Origin: Pegea sp. RAD2-039
Lineage: Eukaryota; Chordata; Thaliacea; Salpida; Salpidae
Reading direction: 5' to 3'
Length of the DNA: 64,000 bases
NCBI GenBank assembly: GCA_034620365.1
Contig: JAQGEQ010000071.1
Coordinates: 3,534,001 to 3,598,000, forward strand
This document shows, piece after piece, positions 13,401 through 26,269 of this stretch. The notes under the pieces were generated by a model that made no database searches, had not been told where the DNA came from, and saw only the letters and a program-made list of their open reading frames with translations. Numbering within the stretch: position 1 is the first letter of the stretch; each line of letters starts with the position of its first letter. The position numbers and the translations under genes were made by a program.

Positions 13401-16400
13401 CGTAAATAATTTCTGCTGAGTCACATTTAAATTCATTTACGAGGAATTTATTTTTCACAAACTATTTCTTTACTCTTAAACAAATAAAAGAGTTGATAAA
13501 GAATAAACATAAGAACTGAACTAAAAATAAAACTTTAAAGATTATTTTTATCATCATCTGTTAATAGTTGACACTTTAACAATTTTGTTGATGTAAACAC
13601 CTTTCTGATCTCCATGTACAAAGTTTATACCGAGTCTTTTGACAAAGTTGTGATAAGACACATATCCAAGATCATCTTCATCAAAACATTTCCACAATTT
13701 ATTAAACTCCACAGAGTTGAGAGGCAAGTTGAACCTAAATATTCAAACGATCAAAAAATATCTTTTAAACTTGGAGTGGATCTAACTTGAAACAAATTGA
13801 TTGAAGGTCTTTTTTTGTCACTAATCCGTTCCCGTCTATATCAAAACTTTTGAAAGCATTTACGATTGACATCCAAGTTTGTTCAGCTTTGATCTTCAAA
13901 CATGCAAGAACTTGCTCTGCTACCATGCTTACATGTGGTTTGCTGACAAGGAAGTGATTAAGGTACTGTCAAGTCTTCTCAACTAGTAACGAACCACTGG
14001 TTGGACTTTTTGGTGTTTGAAGATGTGATTGGTGGCATAGATGGCAGCGAACTGCAGTTATTTGCATCAAATCGGTTTTCAAACTCAAGAAAAGATAAAC
14101 GTTTTTTTGGATCTATCTTCAACATTTTCAGAAGATCATAAAAAGATTCATCTTCAAATAAAATCTAAGATAATCAATTTATATCTTCTACCAGACAAGA
14201 CTTACCAGTCATTTGAATCATTAAACTGTCAAGAACCCGCCTAAAGCTCTCAATTGTCAAACGACCATTCCGGTAGACATCATACTTGATAAACAACTTC
14301 CTGATATTCTGTAAAAAGCTGTCAGTTGTCATAACAACGAATCAAAGTTTTTTGCTATTCACCCAAGGATTGCTCTTCATACAATCTGAAAGAAGATGAA
14401 GACACTGCTTGGAGCTGATGTAACAGACGCTAGATGTCGCCTTTGGCAAAAACTTCATCCGAGACATATCCTTGAAACATCTAAGATTAATATCTTTTGA
14501 AATAATCCGATCTTAAATCACCTGATTCAGTCCGTTTACTCCAACATCATCAAAACTTCTGAGAAACTCTGGATAACTAAATCCTTTTGCATCCAGCTTT
14601 ATCGTCTTCATCAGATCTTCCAACTGATCTTTTTCCATCCGAAATCCCAACTCTTTCAACATCTATGATGATCAAATATCAAAGATGATTTGTGTCTTCA
14701 ATTAGACATCAACTGACTCTAGCAAAAGAGTCCTGAGTCATCAAGAAGTTGCTACTTCCAGTAAACTTCTGGAAAACTCTTCGGATATCGGAGCTGTGTT
14801 GACTGATGTGATCTCGAAGAGAAGAAATGACTTTCTTAGATGTGTAGAACCTCATGTGATTTTCATCCGATCTTTCCAGCTCTTCTATTCTACATTGAGA
14901 CTTCAGAAAAGGATCAATCAGTGATTCCAACTCCTACCGGCATTTTAGCTCTTGCTGACGCTTTGCTTCTCTGACGTCACTCTCAAACTGAATCTTTGTA
15001 CTAGGTCCTAAGAAGTCTCCTGGATTTGCTTCAACTCCAATGGAGTTAAGAAAATCAGAAAAAAATATTCTTCCACTTTGAGTTTCCGAGCACTGATCCC
15101 ATAAACTGGAAGAAGATTGATTTTTCAATCTGACCACTTTACAAGATCTCACCTCTCAAGATACTCCTCTTTCATTTGCATATTTGTGTGTCTATCCACT
15201 AGGTGGCGTAGCTTGTTTTTGGTGATTGTTCCGTTTCCATGCTTATCAATCAAAGCGAAATCTTCAACTACCTGCATCAACAATCAGAAACTAAGATTGA
15301 AAGATCATTATCGGATCTGATCTACTTGTCTATATTTCCGTGAAAGATTTTCGTGGATCAGAGTCTTGTAACTTTGAAGCGAAGGAGGGTCCGCTTGCAA
15401 AACATCGTTAACGCGATGTTGTGACGTCAACCACTTGTGCCCTTGAATGGATTCTCTGTCTTCAAACAGATGAAGAAATCTGTAAAAGTATCATCATCAG
15501 GAAGTTATGAATAAGATTTTTGGGAAGATACAAATTTAATTTATAAATCCAGCTAGGCTGAAACAAATCCGAAGTAAAAACTAAAAAGTCTTAGCACCTA
15601 AGACTTGCTTGGTCTACAAAACTGAGTCCTAATTACTTTAGAATCTTGCTTTCAGTGGTCAGGAGTGTATAGGAAACTACATTTGTGGTTCTTCTTAAAA
15701 AACGAAACCAACTCACTGATGAAAAGGAATCTTTCCAGAGTGATCAGGATCAAGAACATCAAAGAGCTGATTGTAGCTGAAATCATTCAAGTCAAAAGGG
15801 AAGTTTTGCAACAACTTCTTTAGATCTGATCTCAAGATGTATCCGTTACTCTTCTACAAATTTAATATAAACAAGAATCTTTTTCATTAATCAAATCGGG
15901 ATACTTTATCGATCTTTAAAAAAGCTTCCCTGGGACATGAGAAGTGTGATTGAAAATGACTTCGGAGTCTCTTGAAGAGATCTCGAGGAGAAAGACATTC
16001 ATTTGATTGCCGGATCGGATTAACCTGGAACCAAAGAAGTTATAAAAGAGTTACAAATAACAACGCCACCTTGTGGTTGCATCCAATCGGAAGAGTTTGT
16101 CCGTTGCCATTACTCTGCGGATCCTGAAACTTGTCCAGAAATTGACTCCATGAAATCTTGCCCGTTCCCCGGATGCCAGCTCTGAGATCACATTATGATT
16201 CAATCTGATTCGATGTTGGTCACGTGACTGACCGAATCATGAGAGCTTGAAAGACGGGGAGAGAAGTTGGAAGAAGAAAGTTGTCGAGCAAAGCTTTCAG
16301 ATCTTCGATTTCTATGAATCCGTCTTTGTTTCTATCAAACGCTATCATCGCTTGTCGGATCTCTGCGTATTTTTCGCGAAGCTGAAAGTTTGATGACGTC

Positions 16401-18208
16401 ATCAGTAGTTGATGACGTCAGCATGAAATATTTTTCACTTTTTGTCGAAATTCTTTTTCGATCTTTTCGAAGGTGATCTTTGGAGAGGGAGGAGTGTTGC
16501 TAAGAGACTTCAATGACGTCTTCAATTTGCTTCCTCCTCTCTCTCTTCTCATACTTACTCTCGATCTTCTTTCTGATCTTCTTCCGGTCGCTGCATTTTC
16601 AAAATATATTTTAGTTTTTCCCGAAAATTTTTGAAAAATATTAAAAGAAGAAAGAAGAGATAGAAATTTTCTAACTTAGGATCTCTGATGAGTCATCTGG
16701 AGGAGCAAAAGCGACTCCAAGCCTCCGGATAAAGTCTCGGTAGTCTACACACCCATTATGAGAAAGATCATATCGGGAACATAATCTTTAAAAAGCAAAG
16801 ATTCATTTTTTTGTGAAACAAATTGAAACGAACTTCGCGAACTGAAAATCATTTAATTTGAAGCAAAATTTTTCTAAAATTCTTCGAAATTCGAATCGTT
16901 GAATCTGTCCGTCAGCGTTATAATCAAAAAGACGAAATGATTTTATGATTTGTTCGACGTTTTGACAAATTTTCTCTTTTAGGAAGTGTTCAATTGTATC
17001 GCTACCTACAAATAAAATTCGTCAGAATTTGTATTTAAAACAAGATTACAAATTTTTATCAATTTTTACTTTGATGTTCACTTCTTCTAGATCTTGGAGA
17101 GGTGTTTAATTCTAACTTTTCATCTGACAGTATCCACCCATTACTATTAATTTTTTTTGGTGTTTTTTTTGCTGAATAAATTGCTAAGAAGTTAATCCAA
17201 GGAACAGTTTCATTCAAGTTCATTCCAACCTTCAATGAAAAAAATGTAAAAAGTTGAAACAAGTTTGAAAAAAACTTTTAAAGAAAACTGACTTTGTTCA
17301 ATACTTTCTTAAATTGTTCAGTTGTTAACGGAAGACAATAGTTGTCAAGTACTCTGCGAAATTCTCCTTTAGTAACGGAATTAGATCGGACAGAATCGTA
17401 GATTTCAAAGGACTTTTTCAGAACATTGAAATTTTCCACAACTTTCTACATTTTATAAATTTTTAGCAGCAATAGGTGATTTGATTATCTTCAATTTACC
17501 TGCTGCAAAATTGATTCTACTTCTAAAGATGAAAGCTGAGATTTAGAAGTTATATAAACAGATCTTGGTCTGGATGTTACAATTGAAGATCTTCTAGAAA
17601 GTCTTTGTGAGCTTCGTCCGCATCTTTCTGCATAATTTACAGAAAATAAAAACTCTTAGAACGATACATAAGTTATCTTTCTTTTTCATTTTTTGTGGAT
17701 TAAAAAACGACAATTATTTAATAAATTTTCTTTAAGATTTAAAGATTACTTTTCAGCCGCATAAAAATCGCGAACAAAGATTTACGAAGATCAATTTGAA
17801 GGAAATTGTGAAGAGCTTATGCATTAATACATAATATATTTATGCTTAAAATTATTTCAACTGTTGTTGACAAAACGCAATCAAAATTGTTGCTTGTAAC
17901 TAAAAACCAATCTCAATTATTAGGTTTAATTTTTTTACAATAATTTACCAGCTAATAAACATCAATTAATACTTTTTAATCATCATTTTAATTTCAAATC
18001 GAAAGTTAAACATTTAACTAACGGTGTAGCCACTTATCAATGTTTGTATAAACCAAACTTTTTTGTTTGTTTTTCATTCTTATTAAAGGAAATGCTTACC
18101 TTTACTTGACTGAGGTCTTGATGACAAAGATACACTCCTAGAAAATGGACGAAGAGCTTCGAAGTTAATCTTCATGTGATCGAAGGGAGATGGTGAAATT
18201 AACTTCAT
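10481..18208 (-). CDS. EFCAB6: EFCAB6-like multi-EF-hand protein, over 20 exons
   Basis: Large calcium-binding-type protein built from repeated EF-hand pairs; family members are linked to axonemes and sperm. The start is MKLISPSPFDHMK (ATG at 18208, exon to 18100). Exon 2 is 17500-17627. The stop is at 10481 after YDDFLRVFLK. I read about 22 EF-hand-like loops. Clear ones are DYNADGQIQRFEF (near 16.93 kb), DRNKDGFIEIEDL (16.32), DKHGNGTITKNKL (15.23), FDIDGNGLVTKKDL (13.83), DTNKDGFVTIIDF (12.89), DRSKSKLISVTDF (12.44), DRARTGFISLQEF (10.69) and YDQDISGQISYDDF (10.53). Others, such as TQSGRIFFSDF, have lost acidic ligands and may not bind calcium. Introns are mostly 50-120 nt, and a few carry TGACGTCA. 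Human EFCAB6 is about 1,500 residues, which fits this span. Individual exon borders in the middle were not all fixed. Confidence 0.85.
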
Positions 18209-19435
18209 TATTGAATTTTTGTGTAACTCAATAAAGAAGTTCAATTTAAATTGACTTAATTAAACCTTTGTGTCAACCAAGAGATTAAAAAAGCTTATTT
18301 GATATATCCAATTGATAAAAAAGATTTAATTTTAATCATGATTACATAGATTACTGTCATTAGATCAATAAAAGCAACAATTCAATTTAATCTTTGCCAA
18401 AGTACTCATTTATTTCTTGAAATTTTGTTATGTTTCTTAAACCCAAAAATTATTATAATTTTTTTCCTTCTTGCACCTGAATTACGGATAATTTTTCAAA
18501 CTTAAAAAAGTTACAAGATTTTAGTTTGTTATTCAAGCGTTTGGGTTTAATGTTTGAAAATTTGCTCACCTACCAAACAGTAACACAATGTTGCCTATTA
18601 TAAACATCTTTTGAGTTTCCTTATTTAACAAATTGTGTTTAATATCTTTAAATAACTTTTACAAATATAATTGTTTTCTTAACTATAACTAACTTGAATT
18701 GGGTATCTTGCAATTTCACTCAAAATTGATATTTTAAAAAATTTCTTTAAAAGTTTTCATATAAATCATTCCTGACATAATTAACATAATAAAAATTACA
18801 GAAACAGTAATAGAAATCTGTTCGAAATAAAACTGAACGTTTATGAAATATTTTTGTCTTGAATAGTCTAAAGCTCAACACTTATCTAAAACCTGAAATT
18901 ACTAAAGTTATTGAAAAGTTAATTTATTAAATTGATTTTTAACTATACCTTCCTTAGCTCGTTGTTTCGTATGCTTGAAGCTTATTCACCGCATAATAGG
19001 ACCACGCGTATCTGTTACTAGTAGTTACACATACAAACTTTTAGCTGTGAATACAATAGAAGGACTTTTCAAGATATTTGTTAAATAAGAAAAATATTTT
19101 GGCTTTTTCTTACTTTTGAAACTTGACTTTGAATATTTAATTAAAATGAAGAAAGAATTACAACAGCTTAAGTTACAACCAAAAAGATAGTTCAATTATT
19201 CTGGCATTATACAGTTTACAAAAATAAGAGTTTGAAATTTCCTGAGCCTCCAAATTTTATGCAATTTTTTCATGAGTTGTGATTTACTATTTTTTAGTAT
19301 TAAAATGTTCATTAAAATTCAATACAAAATGTAAACTCAAATATGACTGGTACAATGATAATTTTAAGATAAAAACTTAGATTATGTTTATACCTATAGA
19401 AAAATAAAAAAATAATCTGTTTATTTGAAGTTATT
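18209..19435. other. AT-rich spacer upstream of the EF-hand gene
   Basis: No coding signal, tRNA or repeat structure was recognised. Promoter elements for the EF-hand gene should lie at its low-coordinate end, but no clear TATA or other motif stands out. Confidence 0.5.
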
Positions 19436-19436
19436 T

Positions 19437-21420
19437 ATTTCAATAAATGTAAAGGAGAGTGCCTGAAGAGAGCACCTCTCGCTAACACACATTCTCACAA
19501 ATAATATCTATTTAGTCAAAAATATAGAAAGCAAAAGATGTAACACATGGCATTTCAGTAGACCTCAAAGCATATAACAGTGAAAAATTACATATAATGT
19601 TAATAATATAAAAAAATTCACAGTTTAGAAATGACAATGAATTATTATAACAGTTCAACTTCTGCTTGAACAACGCGAGTAATTCTATTATCGGAATAAA
19701 TTTATATTAATTATTTTACAGCTTGTTATATTTTCAAATCTTCTTTATGTATATTTTCACAAAAATTAACTAAAGTCTAATGAGCTTAAAAATATTTAAA
19801 TAAATTTTTTCATATATGATGTAAAACTAACTATACGAAAAGTACTTCTAAAATATTGTAGAACCAAATAAGCTATTATGAATGCTACTTAATGTATTAT
19901 TTAATTAATTTATTTATCTAACACACAGATAACGATAACAAATTACATAGCTTTAATAGCAAAGACAGATAAATATAAAAATAAAGAAATAATAAAAGGT
20001 TTCAAGCACCACAAATTAATAATTTAACATCTGATTCATAGACACTTTAGAAAAAAATCAAATAAGTGACCTCGGACGGCTTTATCTAAAATATACCACA
20101 AAATGTAACTAAAGATTTTTGATAAAAGTTATTAGTAGTAGACTCAGATAACTAGTCACCCGTCATTTTTAGCATATTGACTGAAAAATATGAATAGAGA
20201 AAGATTATGAAAAGTTTCACAATTTAGCATAATTCATGGAGGAAAAGAACACTACATGGCATAAGTAAATATAGATTACAAATAAAAAATAGAAAATAAA
20301 TGAAGAAAATAAGAAAATTGGTAACTTTATAACTCGCCTGTTAAAGAAATTACTTGAACCATATTTCTTAAACAAAATTATTAAAAAGTGGCAGGCTTTT
20401 ACTTCAAGATGGAGTCGAGAAACCTAATTAAAAAAGCTGTTAGTTACCTGGGTGTTATCAGAGTTGTTAAATGATGAGCTTCTCAGGTTCAATAAGAGAT
20501 TGTGATCTTGAAGATTAAAGGAGAAGTTATAAATATTGCAAGTATCTAATATTATGCCTATCGAGACGGTATTTGTATGAAAAGAAGAGTTTTAATAATA
20601 AATCAATAATATTTGATAATGATATTAACCAATTAAACTCTAACTTAGGATGAGATGTTTTTGCAGTATCCAAATATTTCTGGTCTTAAAATATTTGGGA
20701 ATTTAGTATGAAGTAGATGAACTACCTCTGAAGAAAAGCCTCCGTGGTAAGCATTAAGTGATGATATATAAAACTACCGAAGTGTTTAATGACTGAACGA
20801 TGGAAAACTTACTGTTTACATAAAAGTAAGATGATGTTGGGTTAGAGTTTGTTTAATAAAAGGTGGAAATATTTGTTGGTAGTTAGCTTGAGCTGTCTAG
20901 ATTGAAGCTATAGATTGATTGATCCCAAAGAAGATCGAAGAGTAGCTGATTTAGTATTACAAAGCTTGACATCGCCGGCAAAGAGCAGTAAATTTCCAGA
21001 ATTAATTAGTGATGAAGATCTGTGTACAATATCATTAGTGCAAATGTTGAAGAGGACACGACAAAAATAGATCCTTAAGGAGCACTATGAAAACATGATA
21101 GCATTTGTATCTGTAATAAGTGAATTTGTCGATAGATTAAATTGAAATATAAAGAAATAGCAAAATATTTGCAGGAGTAGATAAAAGGGAGGGTTGACTG
21201 AACGGAATAACAGTTTTTGAGTCCTGGGTTATTACAGAATAAGATAACCAATATGTAACCTTTTAAGAGAGTGAGTTTATACATAAATTGAGTTAAGAAA
21301 TTTATAGCCTTATAATTGAGAAAGATGTTTTGGGCAAAATCATCCAAAGCTAGAGAAAAAGAAGTATCACTATGAGTAGTATTACTAATTACATCGCAAT
21401 TATCAGATAGCATTGATCTA
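19437..21420 (-). mobile_element. Degenerate non-LTR retrotransposon (LINE), RT to 3' end
   Basis: The 3' UTR (about 19,440-19,690) matches that of the 27.6 kb copy base for base over long stretches, for example AGAAAGCAAAAGATGTAACA and the junction CAATAAAT-AAAGGAG-GTGCCTGA. Near 20.45-20.62 kb the minus strand reads a C-terminal block (NLRSSSFNNSDNTQVTN) that resembles the 21.9 kb copy. Near 20.95-21.10 kb it reads APQGSI...FAGDVKLCN, the reverse transcriptase motifs, with the expected FADD changed to FAGD. Many stops are present. The 5' end is lost. Confidence 0.7.
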
Positions 21421-21529
21421 TGTTAAAGCGTTTAAGGAGAGATATAGTCGTAACAAAGCCTGACTTTAAATTTTAAGTCAAAGAAGTCCTCAGAAATAAA
21501 TAAACATTTGGAAAATGGGAAAGAATGTT

Positions 21530-22110
21530 AATTTGGATTTACCACGTAAACATATTGTTCAGAATTGATTCAGTTACTTTGCATCAAATTCTCAAATCTT
21601 TGAAGACTAGAAATAATTGGACGTTGTTGAAACATTTCACCACATACATCCGTCCGTTAGAGTTCAACTCTTCCATTTGGAATCCTAACCTTAAAAAAGA
21701 GGATCCTCATCTACATCTGTTCAATGATCATTTACTAAGAAACCTTTCCTTACATGTGGCCTACCCTACTCTGTGCAAAGACCGTCACTATAAAATCCCT
21801 GCAATATCGACGCCTTTTAACCAACCTAGTAATACTATTTAAAATCTGTTTAGACTTTTGTCATCTTAACTTTAATAATTCATTTAAAGATCACAAGTTT
21901 TCATACGTCTTCAGAGTCTCATCATTCGAAATTAACGACTTCAGCAACTTTGATAACACTCAGTTGAGTAATCGCTTTTTTAATAAGGTAATCTCAGTTC
22001 GGAATCGTTTTTCCGACTCCATCACTACATCAAAATCTATGACTTACTTTTTAGTTTTGCTGAAAAAATATTATTTCAGAAATCTAATTTACAAGTGAAT
22101 GATAAGGTTT
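21530..22110 (+). mobile_element. Second LINE fragment, opposite orientation
   Basis: Plus-strand frames read FTTYIRPLEFNSSIWNP, then YPTLCKDRHYK, FEINDFSNFDNTQLSNRFFN and SFSDSITTSKS-like text: the C-terminal block of the same kind of LINE as at 1.0 and 28 kb. Frames shift at least twice. It lies head to head with the minus-strand copy at 19.4-21.4 kb. Both carry the C-terminal block, so they are separate insertions rather than one inverted one. Confidence 0.65.
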
Positions 22111-23505
22111 CCAGTTTCCTCATTTTCTTCACTTATTTTGTTATTTTTTATCCATAATCTATATTTACTTATGTCTCTGCAGTGTTTCTATTTTCTACAT
22201 TAATTGTTAATAGCTGTGGTACTTTAGACCTTCTTATTTTCTTTGTGCAGTCATATTTTTTTCTATAAGAGCTAGATAATTTTCAAACGCAGTAGAGTGT
22301 TGAATAAGATAACTAAATATGCAATAAAAGTTACAAAACAAACATTTCAACATTGAATATTTTGTTTTGTCACATTGAAAGAAAAACTTCCGAAAATAAG
22401 ATAAAAGTCATTGCAAAGTGATCAGCGGTGTTGCTTTTATTACTGAATCATAAAACTTTTTAACTAATTACTCAACAAATGGTTAAAACATGTTGAATAT
22501 TTTGATCATAATAATGTTAAATATCAGAGTATTGATTTTTATTCAATCTAAATCAAAACATACTTTGATAGTATCATTTATTCCTAGTGTATTTGTGACT
22601 TTATACTCATTAAATACTGATAAATAGAGTTTAATAAGTAGTTAACAAAGAATTTAAAATCTATTTTGAAAGTATTAATGAAAAATTAATTGTTTTGTTT
22701 ACTATTCACATAAAATTGACAGTTTTTCTTATAGCATGGCCCTCAAAGTACATTATCGGAAAAATTTATAATTTATTATTCAATCTATATAGATTTTGAT
22801 GTGTTTCAAACGCAATAGCTAACAATATTTTATAAATATATAAAAAACAGAATAGTCATAGATAGATAGTCTGAAACTCGAATGTTGAATAAAATTATTT
22901 AAGTTAAGTTTTTAACACATATGTTGTTTGACTTGCTTTTATATTATTTAATTATATCTTTTAAAGCAATTTATTTTAATTTATACAAAAGTTTTTAAAT
23001 TCATTTTTTATAATCATATGTTATTAAAAACAAATATTTCAGTAGCTAATAATTGAAATTCCTAGCAAAAATTTATAAACTACATTAGTTTATATATACT
23101 ATTAATAAAAGATGTAATAATAAAATTGAAAATATTTTATGCTAGAAAACCACTACAAAGGTTCTGTAAGTTTTGATGCGTTTTTCATATTTATATAACC
23201 TTTTTATGATTTTAGTTTTAGACTAAACTGTATTATTTATCAATTTAATCTAACAGAGCTCTTAGTTTTTGATTCAGTTTTAATTTTCAATACTTCTTTT
23301 AAAAGACCCATAATTATGTGTATATATAAATACAAGTTTATCAAAATTATGACTACAATGAAACTTATATAAATATTTAAAGCTTATTTTTATTTGTTTA
23401 ATTTTATAGAATTGAACAGAATTTTTACTTTCATAAAGAATAACTTTTTTCTAGATCAATATTAATTGGTTAAAAAGCTTTTTTTGAGAATATATTTGTT
23501 TAAAA
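22111..23505. other. AT-rich spacer upstream of FTSJ1
   Basis: Very AT-rich. No open frames worth calling, no tRNA and no ordered repeats were seen. Confidence 0.55.
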
Positions 23506-25626
23506 ATGGGCCGCACATCAAAAGATCGAAGAGATATCTATTATCGATTAGCAAAAGAGCAAGGGTGGAGGGCTAGGAGTGCTTTTAAGTTGTTACATAT
23601 TGATGAAGAGTTTTCTATTTTTCATGATGGAGTTAAAAGAGTTGTAGATCTTTGTGCTGCACCTGGTAGTTGGAGTCAAGTCTTATCTAAAAAGTTAAAG
23701 TAAATGATTTTTTTAAAGAAGTTCTTATCATGATTTTATTAATTGATTATATTTAAAAAATTAAAATTTATAATCTTTTATAATTATATCTTTAATTCTT
23801 TTTTTTACATATTTTAAAATTAAATATTATGACAACTTCTGAATCTATCTTCTTATAATCTTAAAAATTATGTCTTAAAATGAAACTCAATTTACAGAAA
23901 AAAAGATGATGATGAAGAAGAAGCTAAAATAGTTGCTGTTGACTTACAAGCAATGGCTCCTATTCCAGGTGTTATACAAATTCAAGGCGATATAACAAAA
24001 GTAAATAATTCATCTTTAGTATTTGAGTGAAGTTACAAAAGCAAACAGTAATAACTTAGATTGGTTTTGTTTTTTGGTACAATTTGGATAACTAATATTT
24101 TTACTTTTAGTTATCAACTGCTGAAAATATAGTTTCACACTTTCAAGGTTCTCTGGCAGATTTGGTTGTTTGTGATGGAGCCCCAGATGGTAAATAGATT
24201 TGTTAAAGATAAAAGTTACAAATTTTGTTCAATAAGATATTAATTAAAACTAGTGTGGAGTGTTAACTTTAAGGACATAATGACTAAAAAACTGTTCTAA
24301 ATATCACTAAAGAAAACTTTCTTTACAAATTCATTTTTAGCAACATATTTATTTATGTGCATTTTATTTGCTAGTAACTGGTCTACATGATATTGATGAA
24401 TATATACAAGCACAGCTTCTTCTAGCTGTAAGTTCATCTATGATTGTTGTTTTACATAATTGACAAATAAGACATCTTTTTTAGGCTTTGAATATCACAA
24501 CACATGTTCTGAAGAAGAAAGGGACATTTGTTGCAAAGATTTTTCGAGGTTTGATTTGTTGAAAGTTTTTTGAATTATTAAACATGTCAATTCAAATTTG
24601 TAACAGGAAAAGATGTTACTTTACTTTTTGATCAATTAGAAATATTTTTTGAAAAAGTCACATGTGCAAAGCCAAGAAGTTCAAGAAATTCGAGTATTGG
24701 TGAGGAAGACATTCTGTCAACATTCATAAGATTGACAAATTTCAAACTGAATTATTTTATAGAAAGTTTTGTAGTATGTGAAAACTACCAACCACCTGAA
24801 GGTTACAAGCCTAGCATGTTAAACCCGCTACTTGACTTGAATTATGATTATGATGTTAATCAGTTGGATGGAATCAACCGTATCATCGTTCCTTTTGTTG
24901 CTTGTGGTGATTTAAGTGGATACGATGCCGACAAAACATACCCACTACAAGTTTGTCTCGTTTTTACATCTTTTTGTCACCTTAAAGGTAACAAAAGTGT
25001 TTTTTAAAAAGTCCAGCGATAATTTTAATTTTCTTAAAGAAGTCATTTATACAAATTAAAATATGCAAAGTACATGACAAGATAAACAGCAGAAAAGTAA
25101 TAAAGACAAAACGCTGAATATAGAATATAACCACTAATTCTCTTTTCAAATTGAGATATATTTCAACAAAAGCCAACAGCTTATAATAACTTCAAATAAT
25201 CTTGTACTTGTTTATAAGATGAGTATTCATCTGTGTCCTTAACTTATTAGATCTGCTCTTTTACACCCCACTCCTTATGCTCCCTTTTCTCATAAAATTT
25301 GGTCCATAGCTTCCATAGGTCCATAAATTTTTGATATCTTTAAACCTGTTTCCTACAATTTACTACAGCCACGTTCAGCTTTGATACATTTGTGTATTTC
25401 ACTCAGATTTACAAAAAGTGACATTTCAGAAGATAATTTTGATGTTTTTATATAATTCATAAAATAATGATTTTGTTAACTACAGCTGGAAGGTGAAGAC
25501 AATTATGTTTATCATCCACCAACACAGAAGCCAATCAAACCACCTTACCAAGTTGCTTGTATGTTGAAGTCAGAATCAAAGCTTGAACAAGAGAAGCCAG
25601 AAGAAAAACAACTTTTACAGAATTAA
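23506..25626 (+). CDS. FTSJ1: FTSJ1 / TRM7-type tRNA 2'-O-methyltransferase, 8 exons
   Basis: Methylates the 2'-O-ribose of anticodon-loop positions 32 and 34 of certain tRNAs, using S-adenosylmethionine (family knowledge). Exons: 23506-23699, 23898-24000, 24111-24189, 24375-24427, 24485-24548, 24607-24699, 24763-24950 and 25486-25626. They join in frame to 304 residues (human FTSJ1 is 329). The sequence shows [20 protein letters not shown], the SAM-binding [15 protein letters not shown], and the catalytic lysine in RSAFKLL. It also has CDGAPD, FVAKIF and the tRNA-contact block [13 protein letters not shown]. The C-terminal part [18 protein letters not shown] is typical of the TRM7 branch rather than bacterial RrmJ. 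The last intron is 535 nt, unlike the short others. Confidence 0.95.
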
Positions 25627-26269
25627 ATTCTACAAAATATAAACATTTTTGGAGATTTTTATCTTTCTATCTTATCGAATAATATTTTAATGTCGGTTTT
25701 GAACCATACACTGAAATATGCAAGTAACCAAGCTTCAGTTATATCGCTTTTATTATCTGCCAGCTTTTGTTACACAACTAGAAAGTTTTTTTTGATGAAC
25801 TATTACAGAAAAAAGAGTTGAAAAGTTGAAAAAAGTTAACAGAAATTTGATGTAAGACATTCTGAAGATAATTCAAAAGATTGGTTTGGAAGATTTTATT
25901 ACAAAATCTTTGAATTTAGGATTTTGAATGTTAAAGATATAATTTTTATGCACTCTAAATATTGATTAAATAAATGATAAATCAGTTGATGCAAATAAAG
26001 TTTAAGGACATAATAAATTTTGTAGCTTGTAAATATTTCTATTAAAATTGAACAAAGAAAGTTTAAGATTTTTGAGTATAAGTAGTCCGTGAGTAGAATA
26101 AATCAACTGAATAATATTCTAAATAGATCGAAGATAAAAGCATAAAAAAGCAAACTCAAATTACGCTTGTATTTAATATATCTACATACCTAAGTATGAA
26201 AACAATTTTGTTTGACAATATTAGAAAATGTTTAAAGCTTTTCCAATAATTGTACTGAAAATATGCAAA
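25627..26269. other. Spacer between FTSJ1 and the P450 relic
   Basis: AT-rich, with several AATAAA hexamers near 25.97-26.0 kb that could serve FTSJ1 polyadenylation. No coding signal. Confidence 0.5.

Noticed and set aside
19437-22110. Head-to-head LINE pieces as a single twin-primed insertion
   Set aside because: Both pieces carry the same C-terminal block, whereas twin priming would invert a more 5' segment.
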